A stretch of 64,000 nt of DNA from JALZAI01 sp038207565 (GTDB lineage Bacteria; Actinomycetota; Actinomycetes; Mycobacteriales; Jatrophihabitantaceae). Made by a program: the position numbers and the translations under genes. The notes beneath the pieces were generated by a model. It saw nothing but the letters and a program-made list of their open reading frames with translations. It was not told the origin of the DNA and did not search any database. This document shows, in pieces, positions 6,885-15,908 of the stretch. Each line of letters opens with the position of its first letter. Within the stretch, counting starts at the first letter, position 1. The stretch lies in the NCBI GenBank assembly GCA_038207565.1, contig JBBQZQ010000006.1, forward strand, positions 1-64,000, written 5' to 3'.

Positions 6885-9866
6885 ATGGCGGCTGGATCGG
6901 TGCTCGCGGGACGCCGAAGCGAGTTGGCTGCTGTCGTCAATGTGATGACCGGCGAGACCGGCCCTGCGACGATGTTGGTCGTCGGCGAGGCTGGAGTGGG
7001 CAAGTCTCAGCTGGTCTCGGCTGCGGCCGGTGCCGCTGGACATGCTCATGTGCTCGTGTTGAGCGGTTGGTGTGTTTGGGCTTCTGCGGCGTTGCCGTTC
7101 CTGCCGGTGTCGGACGTGCTACGCCAGCTCGGTCAGGTCGACGAAGGCCGGCTCGTCGAATCGGTGCTGAGCGAGTCTCCCCGGTACGTGCGGGCCGAGG
7201 TTGGTCTGCTGATGCCCGAGCTCGACGACGCTGGGGAGCGGCCACGATCTGCGGCGTCGGACGGCGAGTGGGGGCGCCAACAGCTGTTTGATGCGCTGCG
7301 ACGACTGTTGGCGGAGCTGGCGCGGACACGGCGCGTCGCGATGGTGATCGAGGACGTGCACTGGGCCGACGCGACGACGTTGGAGTTTCTGGACTACCTG
7401 CTCGCTCCGGGCCGGGCGCCCGGCTTCGGGGTTGTGCTGACCTGCCGCAGCGAGGAGGCGCCGAGTCAGAAGCTGATCGAATGGCTCGAGCGGTTGCAGC
7501 GCAATGCTCACATTGCGCGGTTGGACCTCGCGCCGCTGACGAGGGCCGAGACGGCGGAGCAGATCGCGTTGCTTCTCGGGCAGCGGCCGCTGGAGCAGTT
7601 CGTCGATGTCATGTTCGAACGCTCCGAAGGCAACGCCTTTTTCACCGAACAGCTGGTTACGTCCGCCCGCGCCGATGATGAGGACGCAGGTGGCCGCGGC
7701 GCAATTCCGGCCGGTCTTAGATCGCTGTTGCTGTCCCGGACGGCTCGGTTGACCGGTGCAGCGCGGGAGGTCATTGTCGCGCTGGCGATAGCCGCTCGGC
7801 CGCTTCGGGAACAGGACTTGGCCGTCGTGAGTGGAAGTCCTGGTGAGAAGGTGCGAGAGGCCCTGCGAGATCTGCTTTCCGCGCGGTTGTTGCGCCAGCC
7901 GGACAGCGCAGGCCGCTACCAATTGCGACACGCGCTGCTGGGCGAGGCAGTGGGCAGTGAGTTGTTAGCTGACGAACGGCTCGAGATGCACGGACGCGTC
8001 GCCGAGCTGATGGAGAGTTGGGGCGATACCACGATGGCGGCGCAGATCGCCGAACAGCTCGACGGCGCGAAGCGTCCAGGCAAGGAGCTTCGCTGGCGCC
8101 TCATCGCCGCGCAGCACGCCGAGGCGGTGTACGCCTGGAACGAGGCACTCGCACAGTGGCAACGGGCCCTCGCACTGTGGAATGACGCTCCCGACACAGG
8201 ATCCGTACACGGCCTCGACTTGGTGGAGACGTATCTCCGAGCACAGACTTCTGCCGAATATGCCGGTGACGTAGTCGGCGGTGGGCTGGCCGAGGAGGCG
8301 ATGACCCGGTTTGCAGTGACGGCTAGCCGGGAAACCGCCTTGCGGCTGTACCGCGCGGTTGGACCGACTCGCGGTAAGGCATCCGTGCAAGCCGGCATGG
8401 ACGCCCTCGGCATGGCGATCAAGCTCGGCGAGGCGCTTCCCCCAAGCCTGGAGTACCTCACCGCGCTACGCCAATACGCAGGTCTTCTGAACCTCCAGCA
8501 CAAGTTGTCATTGCAACGCCCAGTCCTGGCATCGGCACTTGAGGTCGCACGGCAGATCGGAAACCGCGCGCAGGAGAAGCTGCTGCGTGCAGAACTGGCG
8601 TGGTTGGCGGTATCTGAGGGCAATGACGAAGTTCTGACAGAACTTGAGAGTGCAGTGCAACTCCACGTCGAGCCGGAGGATCCCCCGATCGAAGTGCTAG
8701 TGACCCTCGACTACGCCGATGCGTTGCGGACTCTCGGCGCGCTGGATCGTTCCGTCCAGGTGAGTCTGCCGGCGATCCTGCGCGCAGAGGAGCATGGCCT
8801 TTCCGATTGGTGGGCAGTGAACGCGCTGCGATGTGTGGCGTGCGTGGCCTTGACGGAACGCGGCGACATCGACCGGGCCACCACAATTATTGATCCGGTC
8901 ACCGACCGCAACCCGACCCAAGACACGCGTTGGCTTTATGTCGAGCGCGCCACCCTCGACATGTGCCGGGGGCGACTGGCGGCTGCGGCGGCGTTTTGGG
9001 ACATAGATCAGCTGCAACCCTCGGCCGAGGACGAATCGGACATGCGCGGGCTCCGTGCGGTCAGACGGATCGAACTCGATCTGTGGCTTGGTCGTGCCGG
9101 CCGAGTGCTTCCAGAAGCCTTCTTCGTGCTCGAGCAGTTGTGTCGCAGCGACGCATCGACGTTTGGAGGGTCGTTGCTGGTGTTGGCTCTGCGAGCCTGT
9201 GCCGATGACGCCGAGCGCGCCCGGGCGACGGGCGACACCGCGGAGCTTCGGAACGCCGTGCACGGCGGCGACCAGTTGGCGCGGTTGCTTGCTGGCGCGA
9301 AGTCGGATCCGTTCGCAGAGCGTCGTGTTCCAGCCGACGCGCACGCCTTCTTCCTGTCCTGGCAGGCAGAGTCCGGCCGCCTGCGTGGGGCATCCGATGC
9401 CCCCGCGTGGCCGGAGGCGGCCGTGGCCTGGGACGCTTTGTCCCGCCCGCATCGAGCCGCTTATGCGCGGTGGCGGCATGCCCAGGTGCTGTTGGCGAGC
9501 TCGCGAAATAGATCGGCAGCCGCGCTGTTGCTGCGGACCGCGGCCGCGCAGGCCGTTCAACACGTCCCGCTGTCGAACGCGATCGGCGTTCTCGCGCGCC
9601 GGGCGCGGATCGAACTATCCCAACCCGACGTGCCGGCCCCCGTCGATCAGCCCGTCCACGTCTCGGCATTCGGATTAACCGAGCGGGAGCGGGCTGTGCT
9701 GGGACTACTCGGTAGAGGCAAGACCAACCCACAGATTGCGACAGCACTGTTCATCAGCCCGCGGACCGCGAGCACGCACGTGAGCAACATCCTGCGCAAG
9801 CTCGACGTCGCGACTCGCGTGCAAGCCGCCACCGTCGCCGAGCGGTCCGGATTGCTGGACGAGTAG
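6885..9866 (+). CDS. LAL-type (large ATP-binding LuxR) transcriptional regulator
   Basis: A 993-residue protein. Order of parts: AAA_16-type ATPase at the N-terminus (GRRSEL entry, Walker A VVGEAGVGKSQL at about 32-43, Walker B VAMVIEDVHWAD at about 150-161), a long alpha-helical TPR-like middle, and a C-terminal LuxR helix-turn-helix (LTERERAVLGLLGRGKTNPQ, then STHVSNILRKLDV) at about 925-980. The family (MalT-like, many in antibiotic clusters) senses a ligand through the middle region and activates transcription on ATP binding. ATG 6885 is chosen because homology begins at AAGSVLAGRRSEL; GTG 6882 is an alternative. Its targets are unknown; the divergent exported protein gene is the nearest candidate. 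Confidence 0.9.
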   Translation: MAAGSVLAGRRSELAAVVNVMTGETGPATMLVVGEAGVGKSQLVSAAAGAAGHAHVLVLSGWCVWASAALPFLPVSDVLRQLGQVDEGRLVESVLSESPRYVRAEVGLLMPELDDAGERPRSAASDGEWGRQQLFDALRRLLAELARTRRVAMVIEDVHWADATTLEFLDYLLAPGRAPGFGVVLTCRSEEAPSQKLIEWLERLQRNAHIARLDLAPLTRAETAEQIALLLGQRPLEQFVDVMFERSEGNAFFTEQLVTSARADDEDAGGRGAIPAGLRSLLLSRTARLTGAAREVIVALAIAARPLREQDLAVVSGSPGEKVREALRDLLSARLLRQPDSAGRYQLRHALLGEAVGSELLADERLEMHGRVAELMESWGDTTMAAQIAEQLDGAKRPGKELRWRLIAAQHAEAVYAWNEALAQWQRALALWNDAPDTGSVHGLDLVETYLRAQTSAEYAGDVVGGGLAEEAMTRFAVTASRETALRLYRAVGPTRGKASVQAGMDALGMAIKLGEALPPSLEYLTALRQYAGLLNLQHKLSLQRPVLASALEVARQIGNRAQEKLLRAELAWLAVSEGNDEVLTELESAVQLHVEPEDPPIEVLVTLDYADALRTLGALDRSVQVSLPAILRAEEHGLSDWWAVNALRCVACVALTERGDIDRATTIIDPVTDRNPTQDTRWLYVERATLDMCRGRLAAAAAFWDIDQLQPSAEDESDMRGLRAVRRIELDLWLGRAGRVLPEAFFVLEQLCRSDASTFGGSLLVLALRACADDAERARATGDTAELRNAVHGGDQLARLLAGAKSDPFAERRVPADAHAFFLSWQAESGRLRGASDAPAWPEAAVAWDALSRPHRAAYARWRHAQVLLASSRNRSAAALLLRTAAAQAVQHVPLSNAIGVLARRARIELSQPDVPAPVDQPVHVSAFGLTERERAVLGLLGRGKTNPQIATALFISPRTASTHVSNILRKLDVATRVQAATVAERSGLLDE

Positions 9867-10112
9867 CCAGCACCATCCACCCACGCGCCAAGCCCCGCGA
9901 CGATCATTCTCAAGTTGTGAGGTTTCTAATACCGGTGCGTCGCATTTCCCTGGTGCCGAATACTCATCTGCCGCTGTCGGAGGCCTCTGAGATGATCTTC
10001 CGATGCTTGGACGGCTTGTCTATCGAGGGTTGAGGTGCCTTGCCGAGTTGATGCCGTTGGTGCTGCGGGCACTATTGCGTTGGGCGAGCCTGCAGGTCGT
10101 GACAATGGTCGG

Positions 10113-10361
10113 ATGATCAGCTCGAGGTTGACCTCCTCTCCAGTCGGTTACCGATTCCCGCGTGAGGTGATCGCGATCGCGGTGCGCTGGTACCTGCGCT
10201 ACGGCCTGTCCTACCGCGATGTGGAGGAGCTGCTCGCCGAGCGCGGCATCGAGGTCGATCACGTCACGATCTACCGGTGGGTGCAGACGTTCACGCCGGT
10301 GTTCATCGACGCCGCCCGTCCGGCCCGGCACGCTGCAGGCGATCGGTGGTTCGTCGATGAG
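10113..10361 (+). pseudogene. IS6-family transposase, N-terminal fragment
   Basis: About 83 codons match the N-terminus of IS6-type DDE transposases: YRFPREVIAIAVRWYLRYGL, SYRDVEELLAERGIEVDHVT, IYRWVQTFTP, then GDRWFVDE, which carries the first catalytic Asp. The reading then leaves the family abruptly after the GAG codon at 10359-10361. The remaining two-thirds of the transposase (second Asp, Glu) is absent from the window, so the element cannot move by itself. No terminal inverted repeat was found upstream. Confidence 0.82.
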
Positions 10362-10640
10362 GTGCGCCACGAGGCGCTGTGGATTCGAGTGGGGGTGAGA
10401 GACCTTCACCGCCGGGCTGTCGCAGCAGCCCGGTTGAAGCTGGGGGCAGCCTGATCCGGGAGACGCCGGAGAGGGTGGGAAGCAGCCTGACAACGACGGG
10501 ATAGGTCGGTACTGCCAGACGGCCTGGGCCTGGCCAGCGAGACAGAAAGGCGTACGTGAGGAACCAGCGTTGTAAAGCCCCTCAAGCGAAACCACCAGCT
10601 CGAACCTGGCGGATGCGGGCTGGGCTGCAGCGAACTCTTA
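10362..10640 (+). mobile_element. Possible 5' remnant of a group II intron inserted in the IS6 transposase
   Basis: Transposase homology stops exactly at 10361 and the next bases are GTGCG, the conserved 5' end of bacterial group II introns. What follows is structured and non-coding: GCGCC/GGCGC stem (from 10365), CCGGGCTG/CAGCCCGG 8-bp stem (about 10413-10434), and a TGAGG/CCTCA hairpin around 10556-10582 enclosing GTAAAGCC. GACGGG near 10496 could pair with the exon bases TTCGTC at -12 to -7, as EBS2-IBS2 would; I could not find a matching EBS1. No maturase gene follows and the 3' end is missing, so it would be a dead remnant. The right boundary is uncertain. Confidence 0.45.
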
Positions 10641-10755
10641 CGTGGATGTGACGCGGCATGGGTCCTGCCGTAGATCGCCGAGACCTGCACACACCCCGAC
10701 GGGCGGAGCGAGCCCCGATGGATATCGATTCGGCCGTCCGGGTAAGACTGTCCGT

Positions 10756-12099
10756 GTGCATCGCGCGGCAGTTCCTTTGCTCGCGCTGACCGTAGGGTTC
10801 GTCCTCGCTGACTCGGCGATCGTGACACTGGCGCTGCCCGAGATCCTGCGGCGTCTCGGCGGAACCGTCCCGCAGGTGGCGTGGGTGCTGATCGCGTTCA
10901 ATCTCGTGCTCGCGCTGGCGGTTGTCCCCGCTGCCTGGGCCTGCGTACGCCGGGTCCCGGCGCCGCTATGCGCGGCGGGCATCGCGTTGTTCGCCGGGGC
11001 GTCGGTGGCCTGTGCGTTGGCCGGGTCGATGCAGGTGCTCATCGCGGCGCGCTGCGTGCAGGCGCTCGGCGGCGCGTTTGCGTTGGTCGGCTGCCTGGAG
11101 CTGCTGGTTGCGGCGACCGACGAGCGGCGCGGAGTTGCCCGCTGGATCACGGCCGGGGTGGTCGGCACTGCGGCCGGACCTGTCGTCGGCGGGCTGCTCA
11201 CCGAAGCCATCTCCTGGCAGGCCATCTTCGTCGTGCAGGTGCCGGTTGCGGTGCTCGCCGTCCCGGCTGCGCTCACAGCTCGCAACAGCGCGGTCCACCG
11301 AGCCGAGGTGCATCGCCCGGCCGTGGCGCCGAACGTCGCGCTGGTCCTGCTCTCGGCGGCGCTGACCGCCGCGCTGTTCCTTCTGGTGTTGCTGTTGGTT
11401 GAGGGTTGGGGCCGCTCGCCTGCCACCGCCGCGCTTACTGTCTCGGTCGTGCCGGTCGCGGCGTTCGTCGCGACACCCCTGGCCCGGCTGGCCCGTGCCG
11501 GGCCACGCGGGGAGACAGCGGCGGGCTGCGTGCTCATCGCCGGCGGGCTGGCCGGGCTGGCACTACCGCCCTCGGCGCACCTCGCCTGGACGATCGCGCC
11601 GCAGGCACTCATCGGGCTCGGGCTCGGACTGACGGTGGACCGGCTGACCGTCGACGCCTTGCGCAACCGGTTGCCGCGCGCGATGCATGGCGGATGGGCG
11701 ATCGGTGCGCGACATGCCGGGGTGGTGCTCGGACTGGCAATCTTGACCCCTGTGTTCACCGCCGATCTGCGCGACGCCCGGGGGCCGGCACAGGAGGCCA
11801 TCACGACGCTCGTGCTCGATGCCCCGCTACAGACCCAGGACAAGATCGCGCTCGCCCAGGGTCTGGGCGATCAGCTGACGGCAGAGCGCGGCAGGGTGCC
11901 CGACCTGCACCCGGCCTTCGCCGGGCTGCAGCTGGCCGCCGAGGAGCGTCCCGCTGCCAAGAAACTCGAGCGCGACCTGAACGGCCAGCTGGAGCGAGCA
12001 GCCACCCGAGCGTTCCGGGACTCGTTTCTCATCGCATCCGGGCTGGCGCTATTCGCGCTGGTCCCACTGATCCCGCTACGCCGGCGGGTGGTCACATGA
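10756..12099 (+). CDS. MFS transporter (drug exporter-like)
   Basis: A 447-residue integral membrane protein with about 12-14 hydrophobic segments, beginning VHRAAVPLLALTVGFVLADS, which resembles the first helix of drug:H+ antiporter (DHA2-like) carriers. A region around residues 350-410 is hydrophilic and cytoplasmic or periplasmic (QTQDKIALAQGL to ERDLNGQLERA), unusual for the family and placed before the last helix. GTG 10756 is preferred because the hydrophobic part begins there and a -10-like AAGACT lies 6 nt upstream; a longer reading from 10642 adds non-homologous residues from the mobile-element debris. The stop overlaps the next ATG. Confidence 0.82.
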   Translation: MHRAAVPLLALTVGFVLADSAIVTLALPEILRRLGGTVPQVAWVLIAFNLVLALAVVPAAWACVRRVPAPLCAAGIALFAGASVACALAGSMQVLIAARCVQALGGAFALVGCLELLVAATDERRGVARWITAGVVGTAAGPVVGGLLTEAISWQAIFVVQVPVAVLAVPAALTARNSAVHRAEVHRPAVAPNVALVLLSAALTAALFLLVLLLVEGWGRSPATAALTVSVVPVAAFVATPLARLARAGPRGETAAGCVLIAGGLAGLALPPSAHLAWTIAPQALIGLGLGLTVDRLTVDALRNRLPRAMHGGWAIGARHAGVVLGLAILTPVFTADLRDARGPAQEAITTLVLDAPLQTQDKIALAQGLGDQLTAERGRVPDLHPAFAGLQLAAEERPAAKKLERDLNGQLERAATRAFRDSFLIASGLALFALVPLIPLRRRVVT

Positions 12100-12713
12100 C
12101 GCCCGGCAGGAAGCTACGCGCGGTGGCGCTGCCGGTCATCGCCGCAGCCCTGGTGAGCGGAGTCCTCGGTGTGCAGATCGCCAACGGCGGCGGCGACTTC
12201 GCCCCAGCTCGGCTGGCCCAGCCGTGTGTCCAGCGGACCGTCACGTCCGTATCGACCGGCATCGAGGGACTCGGCGAACGACTGGTGTTGCTCGGATTGG
12301 ACGGCGCCGCCTGCCATCTCGGCATGACGCGCGAAGCGCTGACGCTCGAGCTCGCCCGGTCGGGCACGCCAACGGGGGCTCAGATAGCTGCGCTTCGGGC
12401 AGGCCTACTGAAGGCGGTGGACCGCATGAAGGCCGACGGCACCCTGCCGCCCGCGTCCGAGCTCACTGACGAGGCACTCGACAACGCGGACCTGAACGGC
12501 TTCATCAAGATCGCCGTCCGCGCGCTTCCGGACTCGGTGATCAACGGCGCTCTCAAGACCGATGACGTGCTGCGGCGCGCCATCAACGACCTCGACCTGC
12601 GCACGCTACTCGCCAACCTGAACGACCCCGACGAACTCACCCGGCAAATCAACGCTGCTGTCACTGACGCCGTGAAGAGCTCCGTCGTGGCCCGCCTCCG
12701 TGGCCTGCACTGA
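12096..12713 (+). CDS. Exported or membrane-anchored hypothetical protein coupled to the MFS gene
   Basis: A 205-residue protein whose ATG overlaps the MFS stop. Residues 8-27 (ALPVIAAALVSGVLGVQIAN) form a signal peptide or membrane anchor; the rest is helical and soluble with two Cys (CVQRTV, CHLGM) that may form a disulfide. It repeats an amphipathic pattern with Leu/Asp heptads towards the end (NLNDPDELTRQINAAVTD). I do not recognise the family. Coupling to the transporter suggests an accessory periplasmic partner; this is inference from position. Confidence 0.72.
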   Translation: MTPGRKLRAVALPVIAAALVSGVLGVQIANGGGDFAPARLAQPCVQRTVTSVSTGIEGLGERLVLLGLDGAACHLGMTREALTLELARSGTPTGAQIAALRAGLLKAVDRMKADGTLPPASELTDEALDNADLNGFIKIAVRALPDSVINGALKTDDVLRRAINDLDLRTLLANLNDPDELTRQINAAVTDAVKSSVVARLRGLH

Positions 12714-12758
12714 ACCGCACCCCGCTGACTGCCTCTCCCGGCCGCGGCCGCGTCTTGA

Positions 12759-13016
12759 CGTCGGATCATTGATCGTGAAGCCCGCGCACTGCTGTTCGAA
12801 CGGCTTGCCGAGGTTCCACATGTCCTCCTAGATGACGAGCAGGTCGGGCTGGAGGCGATGACACGCAGCGGGGCCGCGCGGTCGACAACCAGGGTCGTGG
12901 CGACGCTGTTCGCTGGTTCGCTCGACATCGCCGTAGCGGAGTACGACCCAATATTGGCTCGCCCGGCACCGTCGTCATTGCTCAATTGCGTATCCGCAAT
13001 TCAGCAGTTCCGGTAA
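12759..13016 (+). pseudogene. Possible gene fragment, no start codon (about 85 codons)
   Basis: An open stretch between a TGA (12756) and a TAA (13014) has protein-like composition: REARALLFERLAEVPHVLLD, then VVATLFAGSLDIAVAEYDP. It has no ATG or GTG near its left end and I do not recognise the family. It could be the 3' end of a decayed gene left beside the mobile-element debris. The opposite strand also holds an open reading of arginine-rich low-quality sequence, which I reject. The rest of the 12714-13071 gap shows nothing else. Confidence 0.28.
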
Positions 13017-13071
13017 ACCCAGCGAAGCTTCGCATACGCGCTCCAACTGCTTGGGCGAGCCAAGTCGACGG

Positions 13072-14250
13072 CTACGGCACTGTCTCGCGGTGCCAGGCTG
13101 CACGATGCCTGGCGAGGGCGTCGAGTCCGAAGTCGGCATGCGGATTGCGCCAGATGGAGTGCGCGTGGTTGGCGCCCCGTTGAGTGTTGTCCCATTCGAT
13201 GAGCAGCCGCGGTCCTTGCAGACGGTAGTAGTGCGGCGCGCCGGGGTTCTTCGGCCCGGCCCAAGCGAAGTGGACGGCATCGAGCGCGGTGTCGGTGTAG
13301 TTGTTCAGCGGTGACACGCCTTCCGGGACGCGGTCGAAGTAGGTCGCGAGCAGCGCTCGGAGCAGTTCACGCTGGCCGCTGTCCATGGCCGCAGCGGGTA
13401 GGCCGCTCGGTTCGACGGTGTATTCGAGCGCGCGGTGATCTGCATCGTCGAATCCGGCAGCGTCGTCGATGGCGTCGCTGAGGGCCTGCAGCTTTGCCTG
13501 CTCGACCGGGTCGGGGAAGCGGTCGTCGCGCCAGATGGCGGTCAGCGGAATCACGCGATCGCCGTCGGACACCGTGGTGCGGTTGGCCGTGACGAAGTCC
13601 GACGGTGCTTTGGGAAGCAGGACGGCCCGGGCAGCGAGGTCCGAGGGAAGCGAGCGGACCAATTCACGCGCCACGTCCTCCACTCGCGCGAGCGGCCGGT
13701 TCAGCGCGCCGCCGAGTAGCGGCGACATCGCAGGGTCGGCGCCCATGAAGCACGGTGTGGTGGCAGCTACCTCACCGTTCACGACAAGGTTGTTCAGCGA
13801 GACGTGGTGGCCGCCGAATCGCCATCCCCACGGTTGCGCTCCGCCGGGTTCGCCGAAGACGCGCAGGTAATACAGGCCTGGGTCGCGACCGCGTTCGCGG
13901 TCGAAACGTGTCACAAATCCTTCGATCTGGTCGAGGACGTTCTCCAGACCCATGATCGTGGCGACGGTGACGAAGCCGGCAGTCGACAGCCCGGTCGAGA
14001 CGAGCCGCATCGCCGCGCGTTGTTGTGCCGGTCGCTGCTCGTGGACTGTCAGGCCACCGTGGTCGGTGGGCGTGTAGAACCACCGGCGGCGCTCTGCATC
14101 CGACGCGTCGTCTGCCGGGACGGTGCCGGTGGCGACCCGGCGCTGCTCACCATCGAGCGTGTCGAGCCAGTCGAATGCCGCATCTGCCATCCGTGCGGCG
14201 ATCTCTCGACGCATCGATTCGCGGCCGACGGTTGGCAGATTCTCGGCCAT
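13072..14250 (-). CDS. DUF3500 domain-containing protein
   Basis: A 392-residue protein matching the DUF3500 family over nearly its whole length: RWFYTPTDHGGLTV, PGLYYLRVFGEP, WGWRFGGHHVSLN and, near the end, FAWAGP, HYYRLQGPRLLIEWDNTQ and the signature NHAHSIWRNPHADFG. No signal peptide is visible, so it is probably cytosolic, though some relatives are exported. The function is unknown; the conserved His/Asp/Asn residues (GGHHVSLN, NHAHSIWRN) suggest an enzyme with a metal site. The start is at 14250; ATG at residue 13 is an alternative. It seems to be transcribed alone. Confidence 0.9.
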   Translation of the reverse strand: MAENLPTVGRESMRREIAARMADAAFDWLDTLDGEQRRVATGTVPADDASDAERRRWFYTPTDHGGLTVHEQRPAQQRAAMRLVSTGLSTAGFVTVATIMGLENVLDQIEGFVTRFDRERGRDPGLYYLRVFGEPGGAQPWGWRFGGHHVSLNNLVVNGEVAATTPCFMGADPAMSPLLGGALNRPLARVEDVARELVRSLPSDLAARAVLLPKAPSDFVTANRTTVSDGDRVIPLTAIWRDDRFPDPVEQAKLQALSDAIDDAAGFDDADHRALEYTVEPSGLPAAAMDSGQRELLRALLATYFDRVPEGVSPLNNYTDTALDAVHFAWAGPKNPGAPHYYRLQGPRLLIEWDNTQRGANHAHSIWRNPHADFGLDALARHRAAWHRETVP

Positions 14251-14573
14251 CGTCGAAATCTAGCGCGCGAGGCAGGCAATGCAACAACGTCGGGCGAAAG
14301 GAGCTGTCCGATCACTCCGGTTCAAGGAGCCGTGCCGAGCGAAGACCGGATGTGTCAACCACGGACGTCTCGGCCCGGCGGCGTCCACAACGCCAAGCCC
14401 TCGTACCGAAGGTGGAATGCACCGTCTGCACGGCCCACATCGACAACGCCGGTCACGCCATCGCACTCGCACTCGAACGCGGCGCACCGCATTCCCAGCC
14501 GCATCGCCTGGCCGGCCACTCAGTTGAGCCCAGTTCCTTGACCGTCCAGAACGAGCGCGGAAGGCACTCGGTG
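14251..14573. other. Intergenic region, nothing recognised
   Basis: 323 bp between the DUF3500 start and the TfoX-like stop. It contains a short plus-strand open reading of arginine-rich composition (14279-14527) and another phrase with a CTVC motif, but neither has a ribosome-binding site or family resemblance. It may contain decayed coding sequence. Confidence 0.4.
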
Positions 14574-14906
14574 TCATTTGGGAGGTAGGGATCGGGCGTA
14601 GCCGAGGCCGTGGCGCACCCATCCCTCGAACGCGTCCTCGGTGTCGAGCCCATCGGCGTCTATGCGCAGCCAGCCGTTCATCTCGCGGCCTCGCATCTCG
14701 AAGCGCCGGGCGTGCGGATCGACGACGAGCGACTCTGTCTGCGCTGGATCTACCCGGAGCAACAATCCGCCCTGGCTGCTCGCGCTCACTGCCATGTTGC
14801 CGTTGATCAGGAAGGCGAGGCCGCCGAACATCCGCTTCTCGGTCAGGCCGTCTTCATCCTGGACGAGCTCCCGGATTCGGTTCGCAAGCTCCTCGTCGTA
14901 TGCCAT
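14574..14906 (-). CDS. TfoX/Sxy N-terminal domain protein
   Basis: A 110-residue protein: AYDEELANRIRELV, TEKRMFGGLAFLINGNMA and GLLLRVDP are the standard N-terminal TfoX/Sxy domain (MFGG is the family hallmark). The C-terminal part (FEMRGREMNGWLRI) completes the single domain, so it is full length for the stand-alone version common in actinomycetes. Full-length TfoX regulates competence in gamma-proteobacteria; the role of the single-domain actinobacterial forms is unknown. ATG 14906 is chosen since the longer reading adds a basic, unrelated N-terminus. Confidence 0.88.
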   Translation of the reverse strand: MAYDEELANRIRELVQDEDGLTEKRMFGGLAFLINGNMAVSASSQGGLLLRVDPAQTESLVVDPHARRFEMRGREMNGWLRIDADGLDTEDAFEGWVRHGLGYARSLPPK

Positions 14907-15026
14907 GTCGCGAGTATGGCGGCACCCGCTACAACGGTCCCGGGTCTGCGTGAGTCGGCGCCGATCGGGCTGCTCGGTACGCCGCTCCACGGCGATGCCG
15001 GCTCGACTGTGGCCGATGCCGGGTGT

Positions 15027-15665
15027 TCAGTCCGGATCGGTGCTGGTGACGAGTGGGACGAACGCGACCGGGAGTAGCACCTGTCGCTGACCGCGGTGCA
15101 GTAGGACGAGCCGCCCAGTGCGGTTGTGGCCGACTGGGCAGATCATCCGGCCGTGTGGGGCGAGCTGGGCGACCAGCGCGGGTGGCAGGTCGTCGGCCAT
15201 CGCAGCGACCGAGATGCCGTCGAAGGGCGCTCGGTCAGCGGCGCCCAACGACCCGTCGCCGTCGCGGACCTCCACGTTGTGATAGCCCAGATCCGCGAGC
15301 ACCGCTCGGGCGCGGTCGGCCAGAATTCGATGTCGCTCGATAGTGATCACCCGACCCGCGCACCGGGACAGCACAGCCGCGGCGTAACCGGCCCCGGCGC
15401 CGACTTCCAGGACCTGGTCGTCGACGCCGAGCTCGAGCGAAGCAGCCATCATGGCCACGATCTGCGGGACGGAGATCGTCTGGCCGGCACCGAGGGGTAG
15501 CGGATGCTCCTCGTACGCCTGGGCGGCGTATTCGGCCGGCACGAACCGCTCCCGCGGTACAGTGGCCATCGCCTCGAGCACCCGTGCGTCGGTGATCCCG
15601 CCGCGGCGCAGACGGTCTACCATGTCCGCGCGCTGCGTCGCCATCCCACCGTCCGGATCGATCAT
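15027..15665 (-). CDS. pcm: Protein-L-isoaspartate O-methyltransferase
   Basis: A 212-residue SAM-dependent methyltransferase of the Pcm family. Signatures: VPRERFVPAEYAAQAYEEHP (substrate loop), GQTISVPQIVAMM (family motif), VLEVGAGAGYAAAVLSR (SAM motif I) and VITIERH (motif post I). It methylates isoaspartyl residues in damaged proteins so they can be repaired. The start at 15665 is plausible; Met8 is an alternative. It lies downstream of a methyltransferase gene on the same strand but is separated from it by a hairpin, so it is probably transcribed separately. Confidence 0.93.
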   Translation of the reverse strand: MIDPDGGMATQRADMVDRLRRGGITDARVLEAMATVPRERFVPAEYAAQAYEEHPLPLGAGQTISVPQIVAMMAASLELGVDDQVLEVGAGAGYAAAVLSRCAGRVITIERHRILADRARAVLADLGYHNVEVRDGDGSLGAADRAPFDGISVAAMADDLPPALVAQLAPHGRMICPVGHNRTGRLVLLHRGQRQVLLPVAFVPLVTSTDPD

Positions 15666-15858
15666 GACCGTCCTTCCGCCAACGACTCGTTGTACCGACC
15701 GTGGCGGCCGCGCCGGCGTGCGCCCATCTTGCGGGCACAGGCGGGTCCGGACAACCCTCAGGTGCCGGGGACAGACGCCGCGGGCACCCGCCGGGCGCGG
15801 GATGGGAACCGCAGCGTCGCTGCCGCGGGGTCATCGCAACGGCAGCCGAACGAGCGTA

Positions 15859-15896
15859 CTCAATAATACGAGCGGCTTCGCTCTCGTATTGTTGAG
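15859..15896 (-). terminator. Hairpin between two minus-strand genes
   Basis: Arms CTCAATAATACGAG (15859-15872) and CTCGTATTGTTGAG (15883-15896) pair over 14 positions with one mismatch (or G-T wobble) and a 10-nt loop containing GGCTTCGCT. It begins 13 nt after the stop of the methyltransferase gene (15909) and so probably ends its transcript. There is no T tract, which is usual in actinomycetes. Confidence 0.7.
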
Positions 15897-15908
15897 CTCA
15901 ATCTGCGG

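Noticed and set aside
12380..12985. 201-codon minus-strand frame
   Set aside because: Ser/Arg-rich shadow over the exported protein gene and the gene-fragment region.
14279..14527. 82-codon plus-strand frame
   Set aside because: Arg/His/Thr-rich, no Shine-Dalgarno or -10 pattern, no recognisable family.
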